From Brachybacterium sp. SGAir0954 (GTDB lineage: Bacteria > Actinomycetota > Actinomycetes > Actinomycetales > Dermabacteraceae), in NCBI RefSeq assembly GCF_005490785.1, contig NZ_CP027295.1, positions 1,178,001 through 1,242,000 of the forward strand: a DNA stretch of 64,000 nt. Direction: 5' to 3'. Below, in pieces: positions 1 to 8,051 of this stretch. The translations under genes and the position numbers were made by a program. The notes beneath the pieces are model-generated. The model saw only the letters and a list, made by a program, of their open reading frames with translations, was not told the origin of the DNA and searched no databases. Numbering within the stretch: the stretch's first letter is position 1; each line of letters opens with the position of its first letter.

Positions 1-1031
1 CGGGCGACGTCCGCGTCCAGGACGTCCCCGAGCCCACGATCCTCCGCCCCACCGACGCGATCGTGCGCACCGTCCGCACCTGCGTCTGCGGCTCGGACCT
101 GCACCCCTATCACTCGATGGAGGCGCAGGAGCACGGCCAGTCGATGGGCCACGAGTCCCTCGCCGTCGTCGAGGAGATCGGCGCCGAGGTCACCTCGCTG
201 CGCCCCGGCCAGCTCGTCGTCGCGCCCTTCTCCTTCTCCGACAACACCTGCGAGATCTGCCGCGACGGCTTCCAGACGGCCTGCCCCCACGGCGGCTTCT
301 ACGCGACGCCGGAGACGAACGGACTGCAGGCGGAGTTCGCCCGCATCCCCCTCGCCGACGGCTCCCTCGTCCCCGTCCCCGAGGTGGATGCCGACACGGC
401 CGACGAGTCCCTGCTCGCGTCCCTGCTGACCCTCTCCGACGTCTACCTCACCGGCTATCACGCCGCGTACGTGGCGAAGGTGCGCCCCGGCCAGACGGTC
501 ACCGTCGTGGGCGACGGCGCCGTGGGCCTCTCCGCGGTGCTCGCCGCGAAGCAGCTCGGCGCGGAGCGGATCATCCTCATGGGCCGCCACACCGCCCGCA
601 CCGACCTGGGTCGCGAGTTCGGCGCGACCGACGTCGTCTCCGCGCGCGGCGAGGAGGGCGTCGCGGAGGTCCTCGAGCTCACCGGCGGCCTCGGCAGCGA
701 GGCGGTCCTCGAGGCCGTGGGCCACATGCCCGCCTACGAGCAGTCCTACGGCGTGGTGCGCGCGGGCGGCGTCATCTCCCGCGTGGGCGTGCCCCAGTAC
801 GAGGAGGCGCCGGTGGGCTTCGGCTCCCTGTTCGGGAAGAACGCGCGCCTCGCCGGCGGCCCCGCTCCCGTGCGCGCCTATCAGGAGGAGGCGATCGGCC
901 AGGTGCTGCGCGGCGAGATCGAGCCCGGCAAGGTGTTCGACCGCACCGTGGGCCTGGACGGCGTGCCCGCGGGCTACGCCGCGATGGACGCCCGCGAGGT
1001 GCTCAAGGTAATGGTGGACCCGCGCCTCTGA
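1..1031 (+). CDS. Zinc-dependent alcohol dehydrogenase family protein, 5' end cut by window
   Basis: This is a medium-chain NAD(P)-dependent dehydrogenase that would oxidise an alcohol or polyol; the substrate cannot be read. The frame is open from base 3 with sensible family residues before the first possible GTG at 63, so the true start lies outside the window. It shows the catalytic-zinc region (CGSDLH, then GHES), a structural-zinc lobe (TCEICRDGFQTAC) with only three of the usual four cysteines, and a Rossmann motif GDGAVGL around 145 residues after the GTG. A strong hairpin follows the stop, so it probably ends its transcription unit. The family is clear and the substrate is not. Confidence 0.85.
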   Translation, partial: GDVRVQDVPEPTILRPTDAIVRTVRTCVCGSDLHPYHSMEAQEHGQSMGHESLAVVEEIGAEVTSLRPGQLVVAPFSFSDNTCEICRDGFQTACPHGGFYATPETNGLQAEFARIPLADGSLVPVPEVDADTADESLLASLLTLSDVYLTGYHAAYVAKVRPGQTVTVVGDGAVGLSAVLAAKQLGAERIILMGRHTARTDLGREFGATDVVSARGEEGVAEVLELTGGLGSEAVLEAVGHMPAYEQSYGVVRAGGVISRVGVPQYEEAPVGFGSLFGKNARLAGGPAPVRAYQEEAIGQVLRGEIEPGKVFDRTVGLDGVPAGYAAMDAREVLKVMVDPRL

Positions 1032-1044
1032 GCCTCGTCGCCCT

Positions 1045-1084
1045 CCCGCCCGTCCGTCCCCCGCGAGGGGGACGGACAGGCGGG
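1045..1084 (+). terminator. Hairpin terminator after the alcohol dehydrogenase gene
   Basis: An 11-bp perfect stem (GTCCGTCCCCC at 1052-1062, complement at 1067-1077) has a GCGA loop and is extended by CCCGCC/GGCGGG across a one-base mismatch. No T-run follows, which is common in high-GC actinobacteria. It sits between the stop at 1031 and the next promoter at 1094. Confidence 0.6.
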
Positions 1085-1093
1085 CGCGCCGAC

Positions 1094-1109
1094 TAGGCTC
1101 CCCCGCGTG
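1094..1109 (+). promoter_or_regulatory. -10 box and leaderless start of the methyltransferase gene
   Basis: TAGGCT at 1094-1099 is followed by 7 nt and then the GTG start at 1107, with no Shine-Dalgarno sequence. This spacing puts the transcription start at or next to the start codon, as in actinobacterial leaderless mRNAs. Confidence 0.5.
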
Positions 1110-1919
1110 AGCACCGACGACCCCCAGCACCCGCCGGTCCCGCCCGTGTCCCGCCGCTCTCAGCCGCGGTTCCGCTCCCGGGAACGGCGCGCCGAGCTCG
1201 CCGAGGCCTTCACCCGCACCGGCGCGGACTACGACCGGCTGCGCCCGGCCTATCCCGAGGCGGCGCTCGACGCGATCCTCGCCGCCCTTCCCGCCGCCGT
1301 CGAGCGCCGGACCGCGGTGGACCTCGGCGCGGGGACCGGCAAGCTCTCCGCCGCCCTCGCCGCCCGCGGCCTCGTCGTCACCGCGGTGGACCCCGCCGCC
1401 TCGATGCTCGACGCGCTCCGGGACCCGGGAGTCGAGCGCGTGGTGGGGACCGCGGAGGCGACGGGCCTGCCGGATGCCTGCGCCGATCTCGTGACGGCCG
1501 CCCAGGCCTGGCACTGGTTCGAGGCGGACGCCGCGAGCGCGGAGGTGCTCCGCCTGCTGCGCCCCGGCGGGGTGCTCGCACTGCTGTGGAACACCCTGGA
1601 CGTGCAGATCCCCTGGGTGCACCGCTACTCGCGGATCATGCACGCGGGGGACGTGCAGCGCGACGACTTCGCCCCGCCCGTGGCCGGCGGGCTCGCCCTC
1701 GCCGAGCGGGTCGTCGTGCGGTGGGAGGACCCGATGGCAACGCCGGACCTCGTGGATCTCGCCCGCACCCGCAGCTACGTCATCACCGCGGAGGAGGAGC
1801 GGCGGGAGAAGGTGCTCGCGAACCTCGACTGGTACGTGCACGAGCACCTGGGCCATGAGCGGGGGAGCACCGTCGGCCTGCCCTATCGCACCGATCTCTT
1901 CCTCTACCGCGCGGCCTGA
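1107..1919 (+). CDS. Class I SAM-dependent methyltransferase
   Basis: A 270-residue soluble methyltransferase of the UbiE/Methyltransf_11 type. The SAM-binding motif I (VDLGAGTGKLSAAL) lies near residue 72, the acidic motif II region (TAVDPAASML) near 92 and a post-motif segment (AQAWHWF) near 134, which is the family order. The GTG at 1107 is chosen because a -10 box lies 7 nt upstream and there is no ribosome binding site. It has no enzymatic partner next to it, so the acceptor (small molecule, lipid or other) is unknown. The basic N-terminus (residues 12-32) may be disordered. Confidence 0.8.
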   Translation: MSTDDPQHPPVPPVSRRSQPRFRSRERRAELAEAFTRTGADYDRLRPAYPEAALDAILAALPAAVERRTAVDLGAGTGKLSAALAARGLVVTAVDPAASMLDALRDPGVERVVGTAEATGLPDACADLVTAAQAWHWFEADAASAEVLRLLRPGGVLALLWNTLDVQIPWVHRYSRIMHAGDVQRDDFAPPVAGGLALAERVVVRWEDPMATPDLVDLARTRSYVITAEEERREKVLANLDWYVHEHLGHERGSTVGLPYRTDLFLYRAA

Positions 1920-2244
1920 GCCCCGGCCCGCGCCGTCCCCCTGCGCACCGGCATCCGCCGATCAGGGGCACGGGACGTCCGCGCGCAGAAGTCCTCGATA
2001 CGGGAGGGACGTGCGCGAAGAGGTCCCGTGACCGGCCCCGCCGCGGACCCGACTGTCCGATTGCGCGTCCCAGTTCCGTTCGTGGAACTCCGGCGCGCAA
2101 TCGGACAGTGAGGGGGCGGGGCCGGGGGCTCGGGCCGGGGCCGGGGCGCGGCCGCGGGGCGGGGGCCGGGTCGTGGCGCATCGGGAGCCGGCCCGGCCGG
2201 GGCCGTGGAGGGCGCGCACGGCTCGGCCCGCTACCCTGGCCCGC
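1920..2244. other. 325-bp intergenic region with a nested inverted repeat
   Basis: No gene is supported here. It holds the perfect inverted repeat at 2052-2109 (listed separately), then about 100 bp of G-rich low-complexity sequence, and ends in the -10 box of the next gene at 2232-2237. Confidence 0.6.
2052..2109. repeat. Nested inverted repeat, 16-bp outer and 6-bp inner arms
   Basis: Outer arms ACTGTCCGATTGCGCG (2052-2067) and its exact complement (2094-2109) enclose inner arms AGTTCC (2072-2077) and GGAACT (2084-2089), with a symmetrical 4x4 internal loop and a 6-nt apex. It is markedly less GC-rich than its surroundings. There is no T-run. It could be a REP/BIME-like element, a transcript-end structure or a binding site. 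Confidence 0.6.
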
Positions 2245-2247
2245 GTG
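2232..2247 (+). promoter_or_regulatory. -10 box and leaderless start of the DUF6318-like gene
   Basis: TACCCT at 2232-2237 is followed by 7 nt and the GTG start at 2245, with no Shine-Dalgarno sequence. It has the same geometry as the sites at 1094 and 12818. Confidence 0.45.
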
Positions 2248-2916
2248 AACCGTCCCTTCCAGCGCATCGTCATCGTCGTCCTCGCCCTGCTGCTCGTGAT
2301 CCCCGCCGGGATCCTCGGCATCGGGCAGCTGACGGGCGGCAGCGGCGATCCCACGGCCGGGACCGCGACGGAGTCCACCGAGGACCCGCGCCCCACCATG
2401 GACCCGGCGGATCAGACCCCGCGGCCCGAGGTCGCGAGGCCCGAGGCGCCCGCGGTGATGAAGGAGCAGACCGCCGAGGGCGCGCAGGCCACGCTCACCT
2501 ACCTCCTGGACTCGTACACGTACATGATGACCACGGGGGACACGTCCCTCTGGGAGGCGTCGATCGACCAGGACTGCTCGGTGTGCACGTCCTTCCTCGA
2601 CAACGCGACCACCCTGCACGAGCAGGACGGCTACCTCGTGGGCGGCGAGTTCACCGTGCATGGCACGACCTTCGAGGGCACCGGGGAGCCGCCCGCGAGC
2701 GGCACCGTCGTCGCGGACTTCGAGGAGGCGGAGAGCACCCTCGTGGACGACCCCTCCCGCGTGCCGTACTCGCTCGAGTCGGTCTCCGGGCAGCTGAGCG
2801 CGAAGCTGGTCTGGGACGGGAGCAGCTGGCGCGTCGCGGACATGTCCCTCACCCCGGACGAGGACTCCGCCGCCTCCGACGCGGGCGGCGCGTCGGACGC
2901 GGGCTCCGCCGGCTGA
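2245..2916 (+). CDS. Membrane-anchored extracytoplasmic protein, DUF6318-like
   Basis: A 223-residue protein with a short basic N-terminus, one hydrophobic segment (about residues 8-27) and no lipobox cysteine, so it is either a signal-anchored or secreted protein. A Thr/Pro/Glu-rich linker follows, then a compact domain with a conserved-looking pair of cysteines (DCSVCTSF, near residue 110), and an Ala/Ser/Gly-rich end. The layout resembles the actinobacterial DUF6318 proteins, but I judge this by eye only. Starting at GTG 2245 gives a standard signal segment; starting further upstream would add an Arg/Pro tail that looks non-coding. Function is unknown. Confidence 0.65.
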   Translation: MNRPFQRIVIVVLALLLVIPAGILGIGQLTGGSGDPTAGTATESTEDPRPTMDPADQTPRPEVARPEAPAVMKEQTAEGAQATLTYLLDSYTYMMTTGDTSLWEASIDQDCSVCTSFLDNATTLHEQDGYLVGGEFTVHGTTFEGTGEPPASGTVVADFEEAESTLVDDPSRVPYSLESVSGQLSAKLVWDGSSWRVADMSLTPDEDSAASDAGGASDAGSAG

Positions 2917-3053
2917 GCCCCACCCCCGCCCGCCGCGACCGCCCCGGTCGGCCCCCGCCCCGCCGGCCGCGCCCCGTCCTCCCTCCGACGTCCTCCGCCG
3001 GACACCTGTCTCGAATCCCCAGCGCCCCCTCAGCGAGCGCACGCGGATGTCAG

Positions 3054-3059
3054 TAGGCT
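3054..3059 (+). promoter_or_regulatory. -10 box upstream of the ABC exporter pair
   Basis: TAGGCT at 3054-3059 would start transcription near 3066, giving a leader of about 40 nt before the GTG at 3106. Confidence 0.4.
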
Positions 3060-3066
3060 CGGCGGG

Positions 3067-3088
3067 GTCGTGCGTGCGCACGCACGAC
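3067..3088. promoter_or_regulatory. 22-bp perfect palindrome, candidate operator of the ABC exporter
   Basis: The half-site GTCGTGCGTGC at 3067-3077 is followed directly by its exact complement at 3078-3088. It starts about 7 bp after the -10 box TAGGCT, so a bound dimeric repressor would cover the transcription start. TetR, MarR and GntR regulators of drug exporters often bind such sites. No regulator gene is adjacent. Confidence 0.55.
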
Positions 3089-3105
3089 GCGTGAGAGGAA
3101 CCCCT

Positions 3106-4842
3106 GTGCCGCTGCTCCGTCTCGTCCTGCGCTCGCTGCGCCCCTACTGGCTCTGGATCGCGCTGGTGGTCGTCTTCCAGATCATCGGCGTGCTCGCCTC
3201 GCTCTACCTGCCCACCCTCAACGCCGACATCATCGACGACGGCGTCGCGAAGGCCGACGTCGACCGGATCTGGGAGCTCGGGCGGATCATGCTCGTGATC
3301 TCGCTGGGCTACATCGTCGCGCTCGTCGCCGCGAACTTCTTCAGCGCCCGCTCCGCGATGCGCGTGGGCCAGGACCTCCGCAGGAAGGTCTTCGGCCAGG
3401 TCGCGACGTTCTCCCCGCGCGAGATGGACCGCTTCGGCACGCCCTCGCTCATCACCCGCTCCACGAACGACGTGCAGCAGGTGCAGATGCTCGTCTTCTT
3501 CTCGCTGAACTTCCTGGTGCAGGCGCCGGTGACGGGGATCGGCGGCGTGGTGCTCGCGCTGCGCGTCGAGCCCGGGATGGCGTGGCTGATCGCGGTGATG
3601 GTGCCGGTCATGCTGCTCGCCGTCGGGTTCATCATCGCGCGCGCCGCCCCGCTGTTCCGCCGCATGCAGGGCGTGATCGACCAGATCAACGGGGTGCTGC
3701 GCGAGCAGATCACCGGCATCCGCGTGCTGCGCGCCTTCGTGCGCGAGGACCGCGAACGGGAGCGCTACGGCGTCGTCAACGACGAGGTCACGGACCTGAA
3801 CCGCCGGATCGGCCTGCTCATGATCACGATGCAGCCGATCATCATGCTGATCCTCAACATGTCCACCGTGGTCGTGCTGCTCGTCGCGGCGCCGCGCATC
3901 GACTCCGGGCAGATGGAAGTCGGCTCGATCACCGCCTTCATCGCCTACCTCATGCAGATCCTCATCGCGGTCATGATGGCGACCTTCATGACGATGATGG
4001 TGCCGCGCGCGATGGTCTCCGCGGAGCGCATCGGCGAGGTCCTCGGGACCACCACGACCGTCGTGCAGCGGGAGGACGGCGTGCGCGAGCTGAGCGGCCC
4101 CCTCGAGCTGACCTTCGAGGACGTCTCCTTCACCTACCCGGGGGCAGAGCGCCCGGTGCTCGAGAACATCTCCTTCAGCGCCCGCGCCGGGCAGACCGTC
4201 GCGATCATCGGCGGCACCGGCGCCGGCAAGACGACGCTCGTGAACCTCGTCCCGCGGCTGTCCGACGTCACCTCCGGGCGGGTCCTGCTGGGCGGCGTGG
4301 ACATCCGCGAGCTCGACGCGCAGGTGCTCTGGGACCGTATCGGCCTCGTCCCGCAGCGCCCCTACCTGTTCTCCGGCACCGTCGGCTCGAACCTCCGCTT
4401 CGGCAATCCGGAGGCGAGCGACGAGGAGCTCTGGCACGCGCTCACCGTCGCCCAGGGCCGTGACTTCGTCGCCGCGATGCCGCAGGAGCTGGACTCGCCG
4501 ATCGCCCAGGGCGGCACGAACGTCTCCGGCGGTCAGCGGCAGCGGCTGTGCATCGCCCGCGCGCTCGCCGCGAAGCCGTCGATCTACCTCTTCGACGACT
4601 CCTTCAGCGCGCTCGACCTCACGACCGACGCCCGCCTGCGCACCGCGCTCGCCCCCGAGACCCGGGACGCGCTCGTGCTCATCGTCGCCCAGCGCGTCAC
4701 CACCATCACCGGCGCCGACCTCATCCTCGTGCTCGAGCACGGGAGGGTCGTCGCGCAGGGCACCCACGCCGAGCTGCTCGAGGGCTCGGAGACCTATCGC
4801 GAGATCGTGCGCTCCCAGGGCGTCGAGGAGGAGGTCGCGTGA
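3106..4842 (+). CDS. ABC exporter half-transporter, degenerate-site subunit
   Basis: A 578-residue type IV ABC exporter: a six-helix membrane domain (about residues 1-310) fused to an ATPase domain with Walker A GGTGAGKTT, signature VSGGQRQR and Walker B IYLFDDSFSALD. Asp replaces the catalytic Glu after Walker B, as in the non-catalytic subunit of heterodimeric exporters (TM287, LmrC types). The GTG at 3106 follows AGAGGA by 7 nt; an in-frame GTG at 3070 lies inside the palindrome and is less likely. Its stop overlaps the next start (TGATG), so the two subunits are made together. The substrate (drug, lipid or peptide) cannot be inferred. Confidence 0.85.
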   Translation: MPLLRLVLRSLRPYWLWIALVVVFQIIGVLASLYLPTLNADIIDDGVAKADVDRIWELGRIMLVISLGYIVALVAANFFSARSAMRVGQDLRRKVFGQVATFSPREMDRFGTPSLITRSTNDVQQVQMLVFFSLNFLVQAPVTGIGGVVLALRVEPGMAWLIAVMVPVMLLAVGFIIARAAPLFRRMQGVIDQINGVLREQITGIRVLRAFVREDRERERYGVVNDEVTDLNRRIGLLMITMQPIIMLILNMSTVVVLLVAAPRIDSGQMEVGSITAFIAYLMQILIAVMMATFMTMMVPRAMVSAERIGEVLGTTTTVVQREDGVRELSGPLELTFEDVSFTYPGAERPVLENISFSARAGQTVAIIGGTGAGKTTLVNLVPRLSDVTSGRVLLGGVDIRELDAQVLWDRIGLVPQRPYLFSGTVGSNLRFGNPEASDEELWHALTVAQGRDFVAAMPQELDSPIAQGGTNVSGGQRQRLCIARALAAKPSIYLFDDSFSALDLTTDARLRTALAPETRDALVLIVAQRVTTITGADLILVLEHGRVVAQGTHAELLEGSETYREIVRSQGVEEEVA

Positions 4843-6926
4843 TGAGCGAGCAGAAGCACGCATCCACCCCTGCGGCCGGGGACGAGGCCGAGGTCGCCGC
4901 GGAGATCGCGAGCGAGAAGGACGCCTCGCGCGGGTTGCGCCCGGGGCAGAGCGCGAAGAGCTTCTGGCCCTCCGCGAAGCGCCTGGTCCGGGAGATCGGA
5001 CCGGAGCGGAAGTACCTCGTCCTCGCGATCGCCATCGGCGTCGTCTCCGTGGCGCTGAACGTCGTGGGACCGAAGATCCTGGGCCGCGCGACGGACCTCA
5101 TCTTCTCCGGGCTGATCTCGAGGCAGCTCCCCGCGGGCGCCGATCCGGCGCAGGTCATCGCCCAGATGCGCGCCTCGGGCGAGGAGAAGATGGCGGACAT
5201 GCTCTCCGGCATGACGCTCACGCCGGGGCAGGGCATCGACTTCACGGCGCTCTACCAGGTGCTCGCCCTCGCGACCGGCCTGTACATCGCCGCCTCGCTG
5301 CTCATGTGGCTGCAGGGCGTCGCGCTGAACCGGCTGCTGGTGCGGATGGTCTCGCGGCTGCGCCGCCAGGTCGAGGAGAAGCTGCACCGCCTGCCGCTCG
5401 CGTACTTCGACCGGATGAAGCGCGGCGAGATCCTCTCCCGCGTCACCAACGACATCGACAACATCCAGAACACCCTCATGAACACCGTGACGGGGCTCGT
5501 GAACTCGATCCTCACGGTGATCGGCGTGCTCGTCATGATGCTGACGATCTCGGGGCGGCTCACGCTCATCGCGCTCGCCGTGATCCCGGTGGCGTTCCTC
5601 ATCACGGCCGTCGTCGGCAAGCGCGCGCAGAAGCTCTTCGCCCAGCAGTGGGACGCGACGGGCGCGCTGAACGGCGAGGTCGAGGAGGCCTTCACGGGCC
5701 ACGAGCTGATCACCGTGTTCGGCCGGCGCCGCGAGGTCGCCGAGCAGTTCGAGCGGTCCAACGGCCGCCTGTTCACGGCCACCTTCGGCGCCCAGTTCGT
5801 CTCCTCGCTGATCATGCCGTTCATGCTGTTCGTGGGGAACCTGTCCTACGTCGCGATCGCGATCGTGGGCGGTCTGCGGATCATCTCGGGGCAGATGACC
5901 CTCGGTGACGTGCAGGCGTTCATCCAGTACTCGCGCCAGTTCACGCAGCCGCTAAGCCAGGTCGCCTCGATGGCGACAATGCTGCAGTCCGGCGTCGCGA
6001 GCGCGGAGCGGGTCTTCGAGCTGCTGGACGCGGAGGAGCAGGAGCCGGAGACCGCGGATCCCCGCGCCGTCGCCGGAATCCGCGAGGGCCGCGTCGAGTT
6101 CGAGCACGTGCGCTTCTCCTACACGCCGGAGCGCGAGCTGATCCGGGACCTGTCCCTCGTCGCGGATCCGGGGCACACGGTCGCGATCGTGGGGCCGACG
6201 GGCGCGGGGAAGACGACCCTCGTGAACCTCGTGATGCGCTTCTACGAGGTCGACGGGGGCCGGATCACGATCGACGGCGTCGACATCCGCGATCTCACGC
6301 GCGCCCAGCTGCGCTCCCGCACCGGCATGGTCCTCCAGGACACGTGGCTGTTCGAGGGCACGATCCGGGAGAACATCCGCTACGGCCGGCTCGACGCGAC
6401 CGACGACGAGGTGCTCGAGGCGGCCCGCGCCACCCATGTCGACGACTTCGTGCGGCAGCTGCCGGAGGGCTACGACACGGTCGTGGACGACGACGGCACG
6501 TCGATCTCCGCGGGCGAGAAGCAGCTGCTGACGATCGCCCGCGCGTTCCTCGCCCGGCCGAGCCTGCTGATCCTCGACGAGGCGACCTCGAGCGTGGACA
6601 CGCGCACCGAGGTGCTCGTGCAGAACGCGATGAACCGCCTCCGGGAGGGTCGCACCTCCTTCGTCATCGCGCACCGCCTCTCGACGATCCGCGACGCGGA
6701 GCTGATCCTCGTCATGGAGAGCGGGGACATCGTCGAGCAGGGCTCCCACGAGGAGCTGCTCGCGGCGGGCGGCGCGTACGCCCGTCTGTACCGCTCGCAG
6801 TTCGAGGGAGCGACGTCGGATCCGGACGCGGAGGTCCCGGTCACGGGGGAGACGGGCGCGACGGAGCCGGCCCCGGTCACGGGCGAGGTGCCGACGACGA
6901 CCGGCGGGATCGCCCCCGCGCTCTGA
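4842..6926 (+). CDS. ABC exporter half-transporter, catalytic subunit
   Basis: A 694-residue partner of the preceding subunit. After a charged N-terminal tail (about 60 residues) come six membrane helices and an ATPase domain with Walker A GPTGAGKTT, Walker B LLILDEATSSVD with the catalytic Glu intact, and a non-canonical signature SISAGEKQ in place of LSGGQ. Together with the Asp in the first subunit this leaves one full and one degenerate ATP site, which is the heterodimer pattern. The C-terminal 40 residues are Thr/Gly/Pro-rich. The ATG overlaps the upstream stop by one base. A strong hairpin at 7012-7047 ends the operon. Confidence 0.87.
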   Translation: MSEQKHASTPAAGDEAEVAAEIASEKDASRGLRPGQSAKSFWPSAKRLVREIGPERKYLVLAIAIGVVSVALNVVGPKILGRATDLIFSGLISRQLPAGADPAQVIAQMRASGEEKMADMLSGMTLTPGQGIDFTALYQVLALATGLYIAASLLMWLQGVALNRLLVRMVSRLRRQVEEKLHRLPLAYFDRMKRGEILSRVTNDIDNIQNTLMNTVTGLVNSILTVIGVLVMMLTISGRLTLIALAVIPVAFLITAVVGKRAQKLFAQQWDATGALNGEVEEAFTGHELITVFGRRREVAEQFERSNGRLFTATFGAQFVSSLIMPFMLFVGNLSYVAIAIVGGLRIISGQMTLGDVQAFIQYSRQFTQPLSQVASMATMLQSGVASAERVFELLDAEEQEPETADPRAVAGIREGRVEFEHVRFSYTPERELIRDLSLVADPGHTVAIVGPTGAGKTTLVNLVMRFYEVDGGRITIDGVDIRDLTRAQLRSRTGMVLQDTWLFEGTIRENIRYGRLDATDDEVLEAARATHVDDFVRQLPEGYDTVVDDDGTSISAGEKQLLTIARAFLARPSLLILDEATSSVDTRTEVLVQNAMNRLREGRTSFVIAHRLSTIRDAELILVMESGDIVEQGSHEELLAAGGAYARLYRSQFEGATSDPDAEVPVTGETGATEPAPVTGEVPTTTGGIAPAL

Positions 6927-7011
6927 GCCCGCGGGAGGTCTGGTCGCACGGGAGGGCGCTGCGCTCGGACGCGGATCACGGTGCGGTCTCGGCGCGGGGG
7001 AGCGCCGGACG

Positions 7012-7047
7012 GCGGGGACGGCCGACGGTAGCGTCGGCCGTCCCCGC
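7012..7047 (+). terminator. Strong hairpin terminator after the ABC exporter operon
   Basis: A 15-bp perfect stem, GCGGGGACGGCCGAC at 7012-7026 and its complement at 7033-7047, with loop GGTAGC. There is no T-run. Confidence 0.7.
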
Positions 7048-7058
7048 GCGACGTCGGG

Positions 7059-7080
7059 CCGTGAGGCACAGACCTCACGG
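7059..7080. promoter_or_regulatory. Operator-like inverted repeat before the amino-acid importer
   Basis: CCGTGAGG (7059-7066) and CCTCACGG (7073-7080) form an 8-bp inverted repeat with a 6-nt spacer, about 26 bp upstream of the proposed -10 box at 7106. It could be a regulator site or a second small hairpin behind the terminator. Confidence 0.4.
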
Positions 7081-7105
7081 ATTTGTCGTCATGCACCGTT
7101 ATGCA

Positions 7106-7121
7106 TAAGGTTCCATCCGTG
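7106..7121 (+). promoter_or_regulatory. -10 box and probable leaderless start of the solute-binding gene
   Basis: TAAGGT at 7106-7111 is followed by 7 nt and GTG at 7119. AAGG could instead act as a weak ribosome binding site with 8-nt spacing; both readings favour 7119 over the ATG at 7101, which lies in the small palindrome TTATGCATAA (7099-7108). Confidence 0.4.
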
Positions 7122-8051
7122 ATCCCCACCCGACCCCGGCGGCGCAGCCTCCTCCGCGCGCTGCCCCTCGCCCTCGGCGGCGCGGCCCTCGCGCCTGCGC
7201 TCGCCGCCTGCACCGACGCCTCCGTGCGCCTGGACGCCGAGTCGAACGCGATCCCCACGATCGACCTCTCCGGCATCGAGGAGCGGCAGGACCTCGCCGA
7301 GCTCGTCCCCGCCGCGATCCGCGAGCGCGGCGAGCTCGTCAACGGCGCCGCCCTGAACTACGCCCCCGGCGAGTTCGTCGGCTCCGACGGGCAGGCCGTC
7401 GGCTACGACATGGACGTCCTCGCGGCGATCGGCAAGGTGCTGGGCCTGACGACCCGCACCGAGTCCGCGGTGTTCGCGCAGATCATCCCCTCGATCGGCT
7501 CGAAGTACGACGTCGGCATCTCGAGCTTCACCATCAACCCCGAGCGCCTCGAGCAGGTGACGATGGTGTCCTACTTCGCCGCCGGCATGAGCTACGCCGT
7601 GAAGTCGGGGAACCCGTACGGGATCACCCCGCCGGACCTGTGCGGCACGCGCGTCGCCCACCAGGTCGGCACCTACATGGACGATGTCGTCGTCGAGCGG
7701 GACGCCGAGTGCCGCGACGGCGGCGGCAAGGGCATCGTCGACCAGCCCTACGTCGGCAACGCGGACGCCGCGACCGCCGTCGCCGGCGGCAAGGCCGACG
7801 TCCTCATCGGCGACTCGCCCGTCGTCGCCTACGCCGTGGACCGCTCGCGCGGCACCCTCGAGCAGGTCGGCGAGATCGAGGACGCCGCCCTCAACGGCAT
7901 CGTCGTCGCCAAGGACCAGCCCGACCTGGCCGAGGCGATCCGCGGCGCCGTCCAGCACCTCATCGACTCGGGCACCCTCCGCGAGATCCTCGCGGCCTGG
8001 GGGAATGAGACCGGCATGATCGAGACCTCGGAAGTGGACCCGCAGCAGTGA
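7119..8051 (+). CDS. Amino-acid ABC transporter substrate-binding lipoprotein
   Basis: A 310-residue periplasmic-binding-type protein that captures a polar amino acid outside the membrane and delivers it to the permease encoded next. The N-terminus carries an Arg-rich region (RPRRRSLLR), a hydrophobic stretch and a lipobox ending in ALAAC, so it is exported, possibly by Tat, and lipidated. The SBP_bac_3 fold is visible in GYDMDVLAAIGKVLG and in the closing region with repeated short strands. The start is placed at GTG 7119; ATG 7101 and TTG 7083 are in-frame alternatives that only lengthen the signal peptide. Its stop overlaps the permease start by 4 nt. Confidence 0.83.
   Translation: MIPTRPRRRSLLRALPLALGGAALAPALAACTDASVRLDAESNAIPTIDLSGIEERQDLAELVPAAIRERGELVNGAALNYAPGEFVGSDGQAVGYDMDVLAAIGKVLGLTTRTESAVFAQIIPSIGSKYDVGISSFTINPERLEQVTMVSYFAAGMSYAVKSGNPYGITPPDLCGTRVAHQVGTYMDDVVVERDAECRDGGGKGIVDQPYVGNADAATAVAGGKADVLIGDSPVVAYAVDRSRGTLEQVGEIEDAALNGIVVAKDQPDLAEAIRGAVQHLIDSGTLREILAAWGNETGMIETSEVDPQQ

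Noticed and set aside
1783..4863. A very long open frame antisense to the exporter region
   Set aside because: High-GC codon bias keeps opposite frames open. The predicted protein is Arg/Gly/Asp/His-rich without any domain, while the plus strand encodes clear ABC transporter motifs.
7083..7118. Starts at TTG 7083 or ATG 7101 for the solute-binding protein
   Set aside because: Neither has a ribosome site or a correctly spaced -10 box. GTG 7119 has both possibilities and gives a normal lipoprotein signal.
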